Shown: positions 1 to 8,914, counted from the first letter of the stretch. The stretch is 43,038 nucleotides of DNA from Ornithinibacillus caprae (GCF_009728145.1 NZ_WOCA01000024.1:1-43038); one strand, 5' to 3'. Numbers and translations are program-made. Notes: a model not told the origin generated them from the sequence alone.

Positions 1-41
1 TCACAGCAGCGTGCCAGAACATGAAGAAGATTGCCACACAC

Positions 42-165
42 CTAGCAAAGCTAGGCTAGGTGTGTGGGAGTTTATTTTCATTAAAAATTTCTTACTTAAT
101 GAAATAGTTATGACAGAATTAAAAAAGCTTGTAGAGAAAAAACACCTACTTTCTCTACAAGCTGA
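42..165 (+). repeat. 124-bp repeat, left copy (inverted partner at right window end)
   Basis: This stretch is 120/124 identical, without gaps, to the reverse complement of 42915-43038. It contains a perfect 14-bp stem (126-139 with 150-163, arms AGCTTGTAGAGAAA / TTTCTCTACAAGCT). Its outer end forms part of a 13-bp hairpin (about 34-67) around CTAGC-AAAG-CTAG. Similarity stops at 165, where the two copies run into different terminator-like hairpins. It is probably a dispersed repeat or insertion-sequence remnant at a contig end. The 67-codon frame across it (11-214) shows no recognisable protein. Confidence 0.85.
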
Positions 166-190
166 GACCGCTATTTTGCGGTCTTTTATT
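165..190 (+). terminator. Terminator-like hairpin after the left terminal repeat
   Basis: Arms AGACCGC (165-171) and GCGGTCT (178-184) are followed by a T-rich tract. It would end transcription entering from the left edge of the window. Confidence 0.65.
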
Positions 191-284
191 ATTTTTAACA
201 GTCCCTCACCTTGAATGCTATGAATTTCTTTTTTCTTCTAGGACATATTAAAAATAGAAATTCTCTTTTTAGGGGGACTTTTTT

Positions 285-983
285 ATGAATCATTACTTAC
301 CAATGCTCTACGAGACATTATTTGGTTTCGTGGCATTATTTACACTGACCAAAATACTTGGAAAGACTTCAATAAATCAGATTACTCCTTTTGATTTTAT
401 TTCAGCATTAATATTAGGCGAATTAGTCGGTAATGCGTTATTTGATAAAAATGCAGGAATACTTGATATCGGTTTTGTCATTTTACTTTGGGGCGGATTA
501 TTATTAACTCTTGAGATCATAACACAAAAACTAAAAGGAACACGTAGTTTTTTAGAAGGAAAACCAGCTATTGTGGTTCATAACGGTAAACTTATTAGAG
601 ATGTAATGAAAAAGAATAGGCTCGATGTGAATCAACTTCAGCATCTCTTAAGAGAAAAGAGTGTTTTTACAATAGAGGAAGTACAATTTGCAATCCTTGA
701 ATCAAATGGTACAGTTTCTGTATTAAGAAAATCAGACTATCAAACGCCTTCCAGAAAAGATCTAAATCTCCCTCCCCATGAAGTTAAACTCTCATATACA
801 ATAATTAATGACGGAGAGATTATTTACGATAACCTAGAAGAACTAGGAGTAACAGAAGAATGGTTGATGGATGAAATGATTCAACAAGGGTATACACGTA
901 TTGAAGATATATTTTATGCGGAATATACGAAAGGCCAAAAACTCCTTATCTTCCCTTATATTAATAAAAACAAACAAAATTAA
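285..983 (+). CDS. DUF421 (YetF-type) membrane protein
   Basis: A 232-residue protein with an N-terminal membrane part (three hydrophobic stretches within about residues 5-77) followed by a soluble tail. The tail has the family signatures EGKPAIVVHNG and LREKSVFTIEEVQFAILE. Length and layout match the YetF/YrbG/YkjA family of Bacillus, whose soluble part forms paired alpha/beta domains. The molecular role is not settled; some relatives are linked to sporulation or spore germination. The start ATG follows the ribosome binding site AGGGGGAC. It is a single-gene unit closed by a hairpin overlapping its stop codon. Family assignment is firm, function unknown. Confidence 0.9.
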   Translation: MNHYLPMLYETLFGFVALFTLTKILGKTSINQITPFDFISALILGELVGNALFDKNAGILDIGFVILLWGGLLLTLEIITQKLKGTRSFLEGKPAIVVHNGKLIRDVMKKNRLDVNQLQHLLREKSVFTIEEVQFAILESNGTVSVLRKSDYQTPSRKDLNLPPHEVKLSYTIINDGEIIYDNLEELGVTEEWLMDEMIQQGYTRIEDIFYAEYTKGQKLLIFPYINKNKQN

Positions 984-1010
984 AACGAGGTATGAAAACC
1001 TCGTTTTATT
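982..1010. terminator. Bidirectional terminator
   Basis: Arms AAAACGAGGT (982-991) and ACCTCGTTTT (998-1007) overlap the stop codon of the DUF421 gene. They lie just before the end of the convergent small gene at 1017. Confidence 0.85.
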
Positions 1011-1016
1011 CATGCA

Positions 1017-1274
1017 TTATACTTTCTCATTTATATACTCACCTATACCTGTCATTTGTATAAAGAAATGATCAGTAGGATATGGTTGTTCTTTGTTTAA
1101 TCGTTGTGAGTTATACTTATTGATTTGGTAGTTATCTTTCCTAATTTCTTCATATTGTGCTTCCAAAATAACCTTAAATGGTCGCTCAATTTCATAATGA
1201 TTCTTTCTAGCTTTGGTTACTCTTTTTTGATAGTCCGTATATTCATGTTGATGGATCGGTAATATATACCCCAT
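1017..1274 (-). CDS. Small conserved hypothetical protein (85 aa)
   Basis: A soluble, charged 85-residue protein beginning MGYILPIHQHEYTDYQKRV. I believe Bacillaceae have small proteins with this kind of N-terminus but cannot name the family. The ATG at 1274 is preferred because AGGAG lies 8 nt upstream. An in-frame ATG three codons earlier would touch the ribosome binding site. No membrane segment, signal peptide or cysteine is visible. It runs toward the DUF421 gene and shares its terminator. Function unknown. Confidence 0.7.
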   Translation of the reverse strand: MGYILPIHQHEYTDYQKRVTKARKNHYEIERPFKVILEAQYEEIRKDNYQINKYNSQRLNKEQPYPTDHFFIQMTGIGEYINEKV

Positions 1275-1386
1275 TCTAACCATCTCCTATATATTTCGTA
1301 TACTTACTATATAATTCGAAGCTAATTCTTATTTTATGACTGCTTATTTAATAATTATTACCCTTTTTTCAGAAAAATCAAACCTA

Positions 1387-1590
1387 TTATTCCTCCATTT
1401 TCTTTTCAAACTTATCAAACCAGTCTTCGAGTACATTCATGTTTTTCATAAACCTTCCATTCCACTGATCCATTCGCTTTTCAAACTCCAACATTCTTTT
1501 CTCTGGATATTGAAACCATTTTTCATTTTTATCTAGATGTTTATCAATTGCCTGAATATGTTTTATCCACAAAGGTCTTCCAGGCCGCAT
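1387..1590 (-). CDS. Small charged hypothetical protein (67 aa)
   Basis: A 67-residue protein rich in Trp, Lys and Glu (PLWIKHIQAIDKHLDKNEKW, then FEKRMDQW and DKFEKKMEE). It looks like one or two amphipathic helices. A strong ribosome binding site, AGGAGGGGG, precedes the ATG, the main reason to accept the frame as a gene. It lies upstream of and on the same strand as the 85-residue protein, 112 bp away. No family recognised. Confidence 0.6.
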   Translation of the reverse strand: MRPGRPLWIKHIQAIDKHLDKNEKWFQYPEKRMLEFEKRMDQWNGRFMKNMNVLEDWFDKFEKKMEE

Positions 1591-1644
1591 ATTCCCCCTC
1601 CTTTCACTCGTATTATATTTTGCTTACTAAACTCAAAGCTGATT

Positions 1645-1733
1645 AGAAAACTTGGCATTCGCTAATCCCTTATAGTGAATGTCTAAGTTGCACTTATGCA
1701 GGATTGGAAAGTTTATACTTCCTATCTGCTAAA
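1645..1733 (+). repeat. Dispersed two-hairpin repeat R1, copy A
   Basis: About 89 bp related to 10560-10645, 30930-31018 and 40056-40145. The common plan is GAAAACTTG, CATTCGC...TAGTGAATG, CTTATGCAGGAT, then a hairpin GGAAAG-TTTATA-CTTCC and CTGC(C/T)AA. It lies between genes and no protein is encoded. Confidence 0.8.
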
Positions 1734-1762
1734 AAAAGAATGCAGCTAAGTATAAGCTGCAT
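1731..1762 (-). terminator. Terminator of the small acidic coat-type gene
   Basis: On the minus strand the arms ATGCAGCT (1762-1755) and AGCTGCAT (1747-1740) are followed by a run of seven T (1737-1731). It abuts repeat copy A. Confidence 0.75.
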
Positions 1763-1791
1763 CAAACAAAGGGGTAGGATTTTTCATGCTA

Positions 1792-2031
1792 TTAGATCCA
1801 GGAGAAAGGTCTTCTGTCATCTTTACGATCTTGTTCGTCGCTCTCCCCACCAACTAATTCACTGCTGCTTGACTCCAGTGAAAGGCTACTTGACTCAAGG
1901 CGGTCATCATCTACTCGACGATCACGAAATCCACCAAAAAACGGATCACGACGTCTAGGTGGCTCAACAAATACATTGTCTGCTTTTATAACTAAATCTT
2001 TCACACGAATAACTCTCTTGTTATCAGACAT
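1792..2031 (-). CDS. Small acidic protein, probably spore coat or crust associated
   Basis: A 79-residue protein. Residues 1-25 (start MSDNKRVIRVKDLVIKADNV) look folded. The rest is low-complexity: a Pro/Arg/Gly/Phe section, a Ser/Glu-rich section and an Asp/Arg tail ending RRPFSWI. It is divergent from the cotZ-type gene, and its upstream region has a sigma-K type promoter (AC-N16-CATAGACTA), so mother-cell expression late in sporulation is likely. The closing RPFSW resembles, by eye, the RPYSW seen in some coat proteins. The ribosome binding site AGGGAGAG precedes the ATG. The coat role is inferred from promoter and neighbours, not homology. Confidence 0.7.
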   Translation of the reverse strand: MSDNKRVIRVKDLVIKADNVFVEPPRRRDPFFGGFRDRRVDDDRLESSSLSLESSSSELVGGESDEQDRKDDRRPFSWI

Positions 2032-2067
2032 TAATGGTCACTCTCCCTATAGAAATTTAGTCGATAT

Positions 2068-2094
2068 TAGTCTATGTAAAAAATGTCATACGGT
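2068..2094 (-). promoter_or_regulatory. Candidate sigma-K promoter (small acidic coat-type gene)
   Basis: Read on the minus strand, AC (2094-2093), 16 nt, then CATAGACTA (2076-2068). This matches the sigma-K pattern AC-N16-CATANNNTA exactly, 37 bp before the start codon. Confidence 0.65.
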
Positions 2095-2187
2095 ATAGAC
2101 AGGTGCCCTTATTCTCAATGTTTTACCCAATATGAGTGTTAAAAGTACCGATTCAGTAAAGTTATTTAAATCCAAACGCACGCCCAC

Positions 2188-2214
2188 ACCATAAAGCCGA
2201 TACCACATATTCTA
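2188..2214 (+). promoter_or_regulatory. Candidate sigma-K promoter of the cotZ-type gene
   Basis: AC (2188-2189), 16 nt, then CATATTCTA (2206-2214) matches AC-N16-CATANNNTA exactly, 45 bp before the start codon of the cotZ-type gene. Confidence 0.65.
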
Positions 2215-2259
2215 ATAGGGACAATACGTCAATAAACAAACAGAAAGGAGAAATAATTC

Positions 2260-2742
2260 ATGGGTTGTGGATGCAAAAAAGAAGGTGCAGCTGATAACTG
2301 TGTATGTGATATCCTTCGCGAAATCTTGGATGCGCAAAGTGATGTTGTAGAGGCATGCTGTGATACTAGTTGTGAACAATCAATCAATGATTTATTAGGA
2401 GAAACTGCTCCAGGAACTGGATTGGATACCGTTCCAGTAATCTTGTACTGCAAAGATAGCTGTAAACCATTCAAAGGTTTCGGTGCTTTCCGAGGTAACA
2501 TGCTAGGAGAAATCGGTGAGTGTGTATCAAGCTTTGTCTTCCGAGTAAAAAATGTCGACGACGATTGCTGTGCTGTATTAGAATTACTAAGAGCTCCAGA
2601 TGATCCAACACATTGTGATCACTTAAAAGATCCTTGTGACCAAGACTTAAGCAACTTAGATAACACTGGAATTTGTATTACAGTAGATCTAGAATGCTTC
2701 TGTCATGTAACATGCCTACCAGCAATTTCTGTAATTGATTAA
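2260..2742 (+). CDS. cotZ: Spore coat/crust protein, CotZ/CotY/ExsY family
   Basis: A 160-residue, cysteine-rich protein starting MGCGCKKE. Cysteines lie in clusters (CVCD, ACCDTSC, YCKDSC, DDCC, CFCHVTC), typical of the CotY/CotZ/ExsY proteins that build the disulfide-linked outermost spore layer. Length is normal for the family. An AAAGGAG ribosome binding site precedes the ATG. The gene lies next to cotO and is divergent from another likely coat gene, with a sigma-K type promoter. Family is firm; whether CotZ or CotY is the closer orthologue cannot be settled by eye. Confidence 0.92.
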   Translation: MGCGCKKEGAADNCVCDILREILDAQSDVVEACCDTSCEQSINDLLGETAPGTGLDTVPVILYCKDSCKPFKGFGAFRGNMLGEIGECVSSFVFRVKNVDDDCCAVLELLRAPDDPTHCDHLKDPCDQDLSNLDNTGICITVDLECFCHVTCLPAISVID

Positions 2743-2750
2743 TCCTTTCA

Positions 2751-2789
2751 AAAACACCATTGGAAGATTTACTTCCAATGGTGTTTTTA
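2751..2789. terminator. Strong bidirectional terminator
   Basis: A perfect 16-bp stem (AAAACACCATTGGAAG, 2751-2766, with its complement at 2772-2787), flanked by A- and T-runs, serves both the cotZ-type gene and cotO. Confidence 0.9.
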
Positions 2790-2815
2790 CTTTTTAAAAA
2801 TACATATATAAGAAG

Positions 2816-3358
2816 TTAAAATCCTAGCATTCTAACTTCTTGAATATCATCAAAAACTATGGAAACACTTTTTCTACCAGCAAGCATTAGAACCGTATCA
2901 TCTTTCTTTATTTCTAAAACAACTCCTCGATAGGATCTTTCGGATGTTTTAATCTCACATTTCAACTTTGGCAAGTGCTTTGGTGTTCTAGCAAAATACT
3001 CTACTTTTTCTCGTAAAGTCATATCTTTAAATTTCCTACGTTCCTCTCGTGCATTTTCCATTTGTTCTTCACTAGATTCATTTTCTTCTTCTGTTGGTTC
3101 ATTTTTTTTAGCTTTAATCGGTTTTTTTATTGTATTGGGTTTTTGTTCCTGTAGCTGCTGGGTAAATCTATTCCCGGAAGGTCGCTTTGGAATCGTTTTT
3201 TTTTGTTGCTCATTATTTTCCTCTGCTTTTGCACTTGTATTTTTTTCCGATTTTTTATTTGTTGAAGAATACTGATGTTGCATTTTTGCTCCAGATCGTT
3301 TAAGTCTTGGTTGATGGATATACATCAATGGATCATTGGCAATTTTTCTTTTTCCCAT
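2816..3358 (-). CDS. cotO: Spore coat protein CotO
   Basis: A 180-residue protein. The N-terminus (MGKRKIANDPLMYIHQPRLK) and C-terminal part (REKVEYFAR, PKLKCEI, IQEVRMLGF) match CotO (YjbX), which helps assemble the outer coat and crust. The middle (about residues 30-105) is a Lys/Glu/Gln-rich, disordered linker. The last 50 residues look like a small beta domain. An AAGGAGAGG site precedes the ATG. It is convergent with the cotZ-type gene, consistent with the cotO-cotZ neighbourhood of B. subtilis. Confidence 0.88.
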   Translation of the reverse strand: MGKRKIANDPLMYIHQPRLKRSGAKMQHQYSSTNKKSEKNTSAKAEENNEQQKKTIPKRPSGNRFTQQLQEQKPNTIKKPIKAKKNEPTEEENESSEEQMENAREERRKFKDMTLREKVEYFARTPKHLPKLKCEIKTSERSYRGVVLEIKKDDTVLMLAGRKSVSIVFDDIQEVRMLGF

Positions 3359-3654
3359 AGGGCACCTCTCCTTCTATACATCTATTCAACTCATTATATG
3401 AACCCAGAAATTGAAACGTGTTTGTATGAGGTGGTAGGAATTGGGAAGGAGTCATGTTGATTTGGAAGTGTTTAACTTTGGTGATATGCATTTATCAAAA
3501 TTTGAAATAGAAATAGCCATTTAACGGAAGGGAGGATATCCATCCATCAGTGTCAGTGAAGCGAATCCTCGTTCCATTACTGCACAAAGGATGAGGAGTA
3601 CCTCCGCATTCTATACATACGCTGATACTAAAAACAACAATACAAATAGCCTTT
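3359..3654. other. Intergenic region without a supported gene
   Basis: Between cotO and the mgtE terminator I see no frame with a convincing ribosome binding site. A 69-codon minus-strand frame (3704-3495) starts at a TTG overlapping the mgtE stop codon and runs through the mgtE terminator, so it is not accepted. The stretch 3530-3620 is less AT-rich than its surroundings and could be the remnant of something older. Confidence 0.5.
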
Positions 3655-3696
3655 TCAAAACAAAAACGTATGAATCTAACGAAGATCCATACGTTT
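3655..3696 (-). terminator. mgtE terminator
   Basis: Arms AAACGTATG (3696-3688) and CATACGTTT (3672-3664) on the minus strand are followed by a TTGTTTTG tract, directly after the mgtE stop codon. Confidence 0.7.
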
Positions 3697-3700
3697 CTAA

Positions 3701-5059
3701 TCAAGCCAACAACCCCATAAACGCTGTTGCAATACCAAAGTAAATTAAAATAGAAATAATATCATTGATCGTCGTAATAAACGGTCCCGAAGCTACTGCA
3801 GGATCTATTTTTAATCGGTCCATAATCAGTGGTACCAATGATCCTGCTAGTGTAGCGACAACTAAAGCAGCCATAATAGAAATTCCAACAAGGAGTCCAA
3901 GGAACAAATTCTGCTGCCAGAGGGAAATAACGATTGCAATCACAATCCCACAGACAGTACCAGTAATCAAGCCTGTACCAGTTTCTCGTAAGATTAAACT
4001 AACCTTTCCTTCGTTTCCATAGTCACCAGTTGCCAACCCTCGAACAGCCACAGCCAAAGCTTGCGTCCCTGTATTTCCAGCCATACCAGCAATTAATGGA
4101 ATGAAAATAGCCAAAACTGCGACTTCATCTAATGTATCCTCAAATTGTCCAATTAAACTGGCTGTTAACATTCCCAAAAAGGAAAGAATAATTAGCCATG
4201 GGAGTCGTTTTTTTGCTGCCGTGAAAGGATTTCCATCTGGACGGTCCACATCAGAAATACCGGCTAGCTTGGAGTAATCATCGCTTGCTTCCTCATCCAT
4301 AACATCCAAAATATCATCAACCGTGATAATCCCTAATAAATGCTTTTGAAAATCAACTACAGGAACAGCTAAGAAATCATAGTCTTTAATTGTTTGGGCA
4401 ACGTCTTCTTGGTCATCTGCGACAGAAACATGTACAATTTTTTCACTCATGATATCTTCTATGACTATTTCATCATCAGAAATTATAAGATCTCGTAATG
4501 AGACAACTCCAACTAATCGTTTATCATCATCAACAACATACATGTAATAAATCGTTTCAGCGTCTGGACCTTCTTCTTTTAATTGGATCATTGTTTGTTT
4601 GACGGTTTGCGTTTTATAAACTGAAACAAATTCAGTCGTCATGATACTACCAGCAGTTTTTTCTTCATAGTGGAGAAGCTCTTTTATTTCATCAGAAGCT
4701 TCTTTTTCCATAATGGTTAAAAAGCTGGCAACCTTGTCTTTTTCCATTTCATTTAGAATATCAACCGCGTCATCTGTTGCCAGTTCAGAGAGCACCATAG
4801 CAGCGAATCTCGGGTCCATTTCTGTGAAAAAAGGTTCGATATCTTCAAAATCAATATGTTCCATGAGGTCTGAAACTTCCTCAGGAGACAAGTAAGTATA
4901 AATTTTAAGCCGGTCTTCTGGCTCAATTTCCATGAAAAATTGGGCTTGGTCATATGGATGCAAATCTAAATACAGTGAGCGAAAATCCTCGATTTGCTCA
5001 TTGACAAGGGCTTTTTTGATTTCTTCGATATTTTTCTCTTGAATGTTGTTTTCTTCCAT
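3701..5059 (-). CDS. mgtE: Magnesium transporter/channel MgtE
   Basis: A 452-residue protein with the MgtE layout. There is a helical N-terminal domain (about 1-125, with DLMEHIDFEDIEPFF), two CBS domains (about 130-250, with AGSIMTTEFV and GIITVDDILDVMDEEASDD), and a five-helix membrane domain with the pore signature PLIAGMAGNTGTQALAVAVR. Family members are Mg2+-gated Mg2+ channels in the plasma membrane. The start at 5059 follows AAGGGGGA; an in-frame start seven codons upstream has no better site. No M-box-like leader was recognised upstream. It is a single gene, divergent from the SEDS gene. Confidence 0.95.
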   Translation of the reverse strand: MEENNIQEKNIEEIKKALVNEQIEDFRSLYLDLHPYDQAQFFMEIEPEDRLKIYTYLSPEEVSDLMEHIDFEDIEPFFTEMDPRFAAMVLSELATDDAVDILNEMEKDKVASFLTIMEKEASDEIKELLHYEEKTAGSIMTTEFVSVYKTQTVKQTMIQLKEEGPDAETIYYMYVVDDDKRLVGVVSLRDLIISDDEIVIEDIMSEKIVHVSVADDQEDVAQTIKDYDFLAVPVVDFQKHLLGIITVDDILDVMDEEASDDYSKLAGISDVDRPDGNPFTAAKKRLPWLIILSFLGMLTASLIGQFEDTLDEVAVLAIFIPLIAGMAGNTGTQALAVAVRGLATGDYGNEGKVSLILRETGTGLITGTVCGIVIAIVISLWQQNLFLGLLVGISIMAALVVATLAGSLVPLIMDRLKIDPAVASGPFITTINDIISILIYFGIATAFMGLLA

Positions 5060-5252
5060 AATTACATCCCCCTTCACCAATGTACCCTTTTAGTTATAAC
5101 ATATCATCATAAATTATTATACATTTACATTACGTAAAATATATATTCGCGATTCTACTTAAAAAAATCCCAAATATCGTGTAAAATTAACCATAGAGTC
5201 TTTAACTTCTTTAATGCCCCCCTCATAGATTAACAGAAAGAAAGGTTATAAG

Positions 5253-6425
5253 ATGAATAATTTAAAAAATAATACGATTGACTATACATTGGTACTAATT
5301 GTAATTCTTTTAGGCCTAGTTAGTTTATTTACACTATATACGATTACACCTAGCCTACCAGCAAAATATGATAATACTAACTTTATTCTACAACAATTCA
5401 TTTGGTATTTAGCTGGTGGGTTTATAATCGCTTTGATTATGCTGATTGACTATGATCGTTTTCGCCAACTCACCTGGGTTATTTATGGGACCGGAATAAC
5501 GATGCTATTAATGCTCTTCTTCCGTTTTCCTGCAGCGATTATTCATGAGGCAAATGGAGCGGTTAGCTGGTTCAAGATTCCTGTGATGGGAACATTGCAG
5601 CCCGCTGAATTTATGAAAGTAATTTTAATACTGGCTCTTGCCCATGTTATATATAACCATAATCAAAAGTATCAAAACCAAACAATTAAAAGTGATTTAT
5701 TGCTTTTAGCAAAAATTTTACTAGTTTCCTTACCACCAACAGGACTTATCGCTGTTCAACCTGATTTGGGTGGTTTGTTAGTTTTAGCAGCCATTACTAC
5801 ATTTATGATTCTTGTATCTGGAATAAGATGGCGTATTATTTTTTCGATCCTTTTAGTAGGTGCTAGTTCTATTGCATTAATTATTATTGCATACTATATC
5901 TTCCCTGATTCGGTTGCTACATTCCTAGAGGAGTCAGTATTTAAACACGTATCAAGTCGTTTTTATGGTTGGATTAGTCCTGAACAATATTCTGATTCAG
6001 GCTATCAGTTAATTTTAGCTATGCTTGCGATTGGTTCTGGCCAGCTAATGGGAAAAGGAATGCAAACAATGGAAGTGTATGTACCTGAACGTCATACAGA
6101 TATGATTTTCACTGCAATTGCAGAGCAATTTGGCTTTGTTGGCTCCAGTATTGTTATTGCTTTGTTTTTCTTTCTTATTTATCGGCTCATTCATATAGCT
6201 ATTTTAAGTAATGATAGTTACGGGAGCTATTTGGTGACTGGGGTAATTGGGATGTTTGCTTATCAAATTTTCCAAAACATTGGCATGTCTATTCAGTTGT
6301 TGCCAATTACAGGATTACCACTTCCATTTTTAAGCTATGGTGGGAGTTCGACATTAACGTATTTAATTGCCATTGGCATTGTATTAAATGTTCACTCGAG
6401 AACGAGAAAATATATGTTTGAATAG
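5253..6425 (+). CDS. FtsW/RodA/SpoVE (SEDS) family protein
   Basis: A 390-residue polytopic membrane protein with about ten hydrophobic segments and the SEDS signatures: QPDLGG, PERHTDMIFTAIAEQFGFVG, and LPFLSYGGSS near the C-terminus. SEDS proteins are lipid II glycosyltransferases acting with class B penicillin-binding proteins in wall elongation, division or spore cortex synthesis. Length fits RodA. The gene sits alone between mgtE and prpE, with no partner transpeptidase, so its specific role is open; it could be an extra paralogue. An AAAGG site precedes the ATG. It is 21 bp upstream of prpE and may be co-transcribed. Confidence 0.9.
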   Translation: MNNLKNNTIDYTLVLIVILLGLVSLFTLYTITPSLPAKYDNTNFILQQFIWYLAGGFIIALIMLIDYDRFRQLTWVIYGTGITMLLMLFFRFPAAIIHEANGAVSWFKIPVMGTLQPAEFMKVILILALAHVIYNHNQKYQNQTIKSDLLLLAKILLVSLPPTGLIAVQPDLGGLLVLAAITTFMILVSGIRWRIIFSILLVGASSIALIIIAYYIFPDSVATFLEESVFKHVSSRFYGWISPEQYSDSGYQLILAMLAIGSGQLMGKGMQTMEVYVPERHTDMIFTAIAEQFGFVGSSIVIALFFFLIYRLIHIAILSNDSYGSYLVTGVIGMFAYQIFQNIGMSIQLLPITGLPLPFLSYGGSSTLTYLIAIGIVLNVHSRTRKYMFE

Positions 6426-6446
6426 ATGAGAATAGGAGTGTGAAGT

Positions 6447-7193
6447 ATGCAAATTGATATCATTGGTGATGTTCATGGTTGTTATAAAGAGCTATGCACT
6501 CTTTTTCAGGAACTAGGCTATAAACACCAAGATGATATATATATCCATCCAGATGGTAGATTACCTGTATTCGTTGGAGATATTACCGATCGCGGACCTG
6601 ACTCCATTGCTGTCATTCAACTCGTTTATCATATGGTTGTCAAAGAGAAGAAGGCCAAATATGTGCCAGGTAACCATTGTAATAAATTGTACCGCTTTTT
6701 TCTTGGAAATAATGTACAGCAAAAGCACGGCTTAGAAACAACCGTTGCGGAATACAAAATACTAGATCAACAAATGCAGAAAACGATCCGAAAACAATTT
6801 ATGACGTTGTATGACCAAGCTGACCTTTACTTGGTTATTCCAGAAGCTAACGCAGTAATTGCCCATGCTGGTATAAAAGAGTCTTATATTGGTCGGAGTG
6901 ATAAAAAGGTAGAAACATTTGTTTTATATGGAGATATAAATGGTGAGTTTGATGAAAATGGTAAACCAATCCGAAGAGATTGGGCACAACATTATACTGG
7001 AGATCGTTGGATCGTGTATGGTCATACTCCTGTTAAATCACCACGAATTATCAATAAAACAATTAATATCGATACCGGTTGTGTTTTTGGAAATTCATTA
7101 ACTGCCTTTAGGCTGCCAGAAGAAACAACCGTATCTGTTCCATCTCAACAGCCATATGTAGAAGAAAAATTCCGGTCATTCCCAGAGGACTAA
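6447..7193 (+). CDS. prpE: Bis(5'-nucleosyl)-tetraphosphatase PrpE
   Basis: A 248-residue calcineurin-type metallophosphoesterase with the metal-binding motifs IGDVHGCY (residue 6 on), [25 protein letters not shown] and YGHTPV. This matches PrpE (YjbP), which hydrolyses diadenosine tetraphosphate and has been tied to spore germination. Length is normal. GGAG lies 8 nt before the ATG. It overlaps by 4 bp the end of the convergent pseudouridine synthase gene, so neither has its own downstream terminator. Confidence 0.93.
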   Translation: MQIDIIGDVHGCYKELCTLFQELGYKHQDDIYIHPDGRLPVFVGDITDRGPDSIAVIQLVYHMVVKEKKAKYVPGNHCNKLYRFFLGNNVQQKHGLETTVAEYKILDQQMQKTIRKQFMTLYDQADLYLVIPEANAVIAHAGIKESYIGRSDKKVETFVLYGDINGEFDENGKPIRRDWAQHYTGDRWIVYGHTPVKSPRIINKTINIDTGCVFGNSLTAFRLPEETTVSVPSQQPYVEEKFRSFPED

Positions 7194-8071
7194 TTACTAG
7201 AGACGATTGTACCCATATCCTCTGGAAGAGGGGAGGTAAAGGTTACCCTCTTCTTTGTAGTCGGATGTAGAAACATAAGCTGGTAACAATGCAACGCCTG
7301 CCGTTTAATATGTTTTAGCTTTCCACCATACAAATCATCACCTGCTAATGGATGTCCAATATGTGAAAAATGAACACGAATTTGATGTGTCCTTCCCGTT
7401 TCTAATTCAATATCGAGTAGAGAGTGACCACTACCCTTGTTTTTTACGGAATAATGTGTGATGGCTCTCTGCCCTTCCTCCATGACAGCTCGCTCAATGA
7501 TTGAATTTTCTTTTCGACCAATGTTAGCATCGATGGTTCCAGCCTGTTGCTCAACCAAGCCTTCCACCACTGCATAGTACTTTCTTTTTACCAATCCTTG
7601 TTTTTGAAAGGAAGATAGAATCGAGTGGCTATATCTATGCTTGGCGATTAACAATAAACCCGAGGTATCCCGATCAAGCCTTGTTACAACATGAACAGTG
7701 TAAGGAACATTCGTTTGTTGATAATGAGCCAACACACCATTTGCTATCGTTCCAGATTGGTGATGTAGGGAAGGAATGCTAGCGATACCTGCCTGTTTAT
7801 TAATAACTAACACCGCTTCATCTTCATACACGATATTTAATGGGACTTCTTCAGGTTTCATATATGTTCCCTTTTGTTCTTCAGGAAATTGAATCGTTAA
7901 TACATCTCCCGTATTCAATTGATATCTAACTGTTTTTGGAGTTCCATTTACTAAAATCTTTCCACCATCATAAATAATAGCTTTGATAATACGCCTAGAA
8001 AAGGAATGCTCTGTTTTTAAAAACTCTCGAATAAGCATTCCATTACATTTTTTCGTGATCGTCCATTTCAT
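7190..8071 (-). CDS. RluA/RluD-family pseudouridine synthase (YjbO type)
   Basis: A 293-residue protein. An S4-like RNA-binding N-terminus (residues 1-65, GGKILVNG) is followed by a catalytic domain with [18 protein letters not shown], where Asp133 is the expected catalytic residue, and [19 protein letters not shown]. It converts uridines in rRNA or tRNA to pseudouridine; the target cannot be told from sequence. It is the last gene of relQ-nadK-rluD, 15 bp after nadK, as in B. subtilis yjbM-yjbN-yjbO. GCAGGTG precedes the ATG. Confidence 0.9.
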   Translation of the reverse strand: MKWTITKKCNGMLIREFLKTEHSFSRRIIKAIIYDGGKILVNGTPKTVRYQLNTGDVLTIQFPEEQKGTYMKPEEVPLNIVYEDEAVLVINKQAGIASIPSLHHQSGTIANGVLAHYQQTNVPYTVHVVTRLDRDTSGLLLIAKHRYSHSILSSFQKQGLVKRKYYAVVEGLVEQQAGTIDANIGRKENSIIERAVMEEGQRAITHYSVKNKGSGHSLLDIELETGRTHQIRVHFSHIGHPLAGDDLYGGKLKHIKRQALHCYQLMFLHPTTKKRVTFTSPLPEDMGTIVSSN

Positions 8072-8086
8072 GCTGTTTCACCTGCG

Positions 8087-8914
8087 TTATTTAATAAGAT
8101 CATCTCTACTTTTACGGTCATCATCTGTAACAAAGGAGTCACGTACTCTATTCCAAAACGGAAATGGGCGAAAACGCGCAAAACGAATTTTTTCCTTGGC
8201 TACACGGCACTGAATTGATTTTACATTAGTATAGTTTTTCGTAACATGATCAATGGTAATTAAAAAGCTTCGATCTACTAATGGCTTTAACAAACAAGTA
8301 TGATGCTTCGGTAAAATAAGTGGTGAACCTATTGTACGGAAAACGCGATTATTAATGGATGCCATTTCTGTTAATTGGATAGCTTCCAATGTTGGATGTA
8401 TAATTCCTCCACCTAGCGCTTTATTGTAAGCTGTACTACCAGATGGTGTTGATATACATAGTCCATCTCCACGAAACGTTTCAAAATGCTCCCCTTTAAT
8501 TTCCACATCAAAAACTACTGATCCATCTGGTGTTTTAATCGTCGCTTCATTTAAGGCTAAAAAGCGATCCTCACTTCCTCCAGACTTTGCACGAATAATT
8601 ACTTCTAGTAAGGGATATTCGACAACTTGATATGGTGTTTTGGCAATCTCGATAATAAGCTTTTCTAATTCATCAGGTACCCAGTCTGCATAGAAACCCA
8701 AATGACCTGTATGAACTCCGATAAAAGCTGTTTTATCTAACCGATGGACGTACCGATGAAATGCCTCTAGAAACGTACCGTCTCCTCCAACTGATATAAC
8801 AATATCTGGTTCAGCTCGATCATATACTAGATCAAATTCTGTTAAGTAATTTTTCATTGTCGCTTTTATTCGCTCGGATCGTTCGTCGCCTTTTGATACA
8901 ATTTTAAATTTCAT
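8087..8914 (-). CDS. nadK: NAD kinase
   Basis: A 275-residue ATP-NAD kinase with [14 protein letters not shown] (residues 43-56), LALNEATI, and the NAD-binding signature [15 protein letters not shown]. It phosphorylates NAD to NADP in the cytoplasm. The C-terminus ([16 protein letters not shown]) is normal for firmicute enzymes of about 265-275 residues. GGGGGA precedes the ATG. It sits 46 bp after relQ and 15 bp before the pseudouridine synthase gene, so NADP supply is co-transcribed with an alarmone synthetase. Confidence 0.94.
   Translation of the reverse strand: MKFKIVSKGDERSERIKATMKNYLTEFDLVYDRAEPDIVISVGGDGTFLEAFHRYVHRLDKTAFIGVHTGHLGFYADWVPDELEKLIIEIAKTPYQVVEYPLLEVIIRAKSGGSEDRFLALNEATIKTPDGSVVFDVEIKGEHFETFRGDGLCISTPSGSTAYNKALGGGIIHPTLEAIQLTEMASINNRVFRTIGSPLILPKHHTCLLKPLVDRSFLITIDHVTKNYTNVKSIQCRVAKEKIRFARFRPFPFWNRVRDSFVTDDDRKSRDDLIK

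Noticed and set aside
11-214. 67-codon frame across the left terminal repeat
   Set aside because: It crosses the repeat hairpins, has no ribosome binding site and no recognisable protein; the corresponding frame is not preserved as a gene at the right copy.
3495-3704. 69-codon minus-strand frame after mgtE
   Set aside because: Starts at a TTG overlapping the mgtE stop, runs through the mgtE terminator, has no ribosome binding site and resembles no family.
5060-5252. M-box magnesium riboswitch upstream of mgtE
   Set aside because: The mgtE leader is short and AT-rich with no M-box core or terminator/antiterminator pair that I can see.
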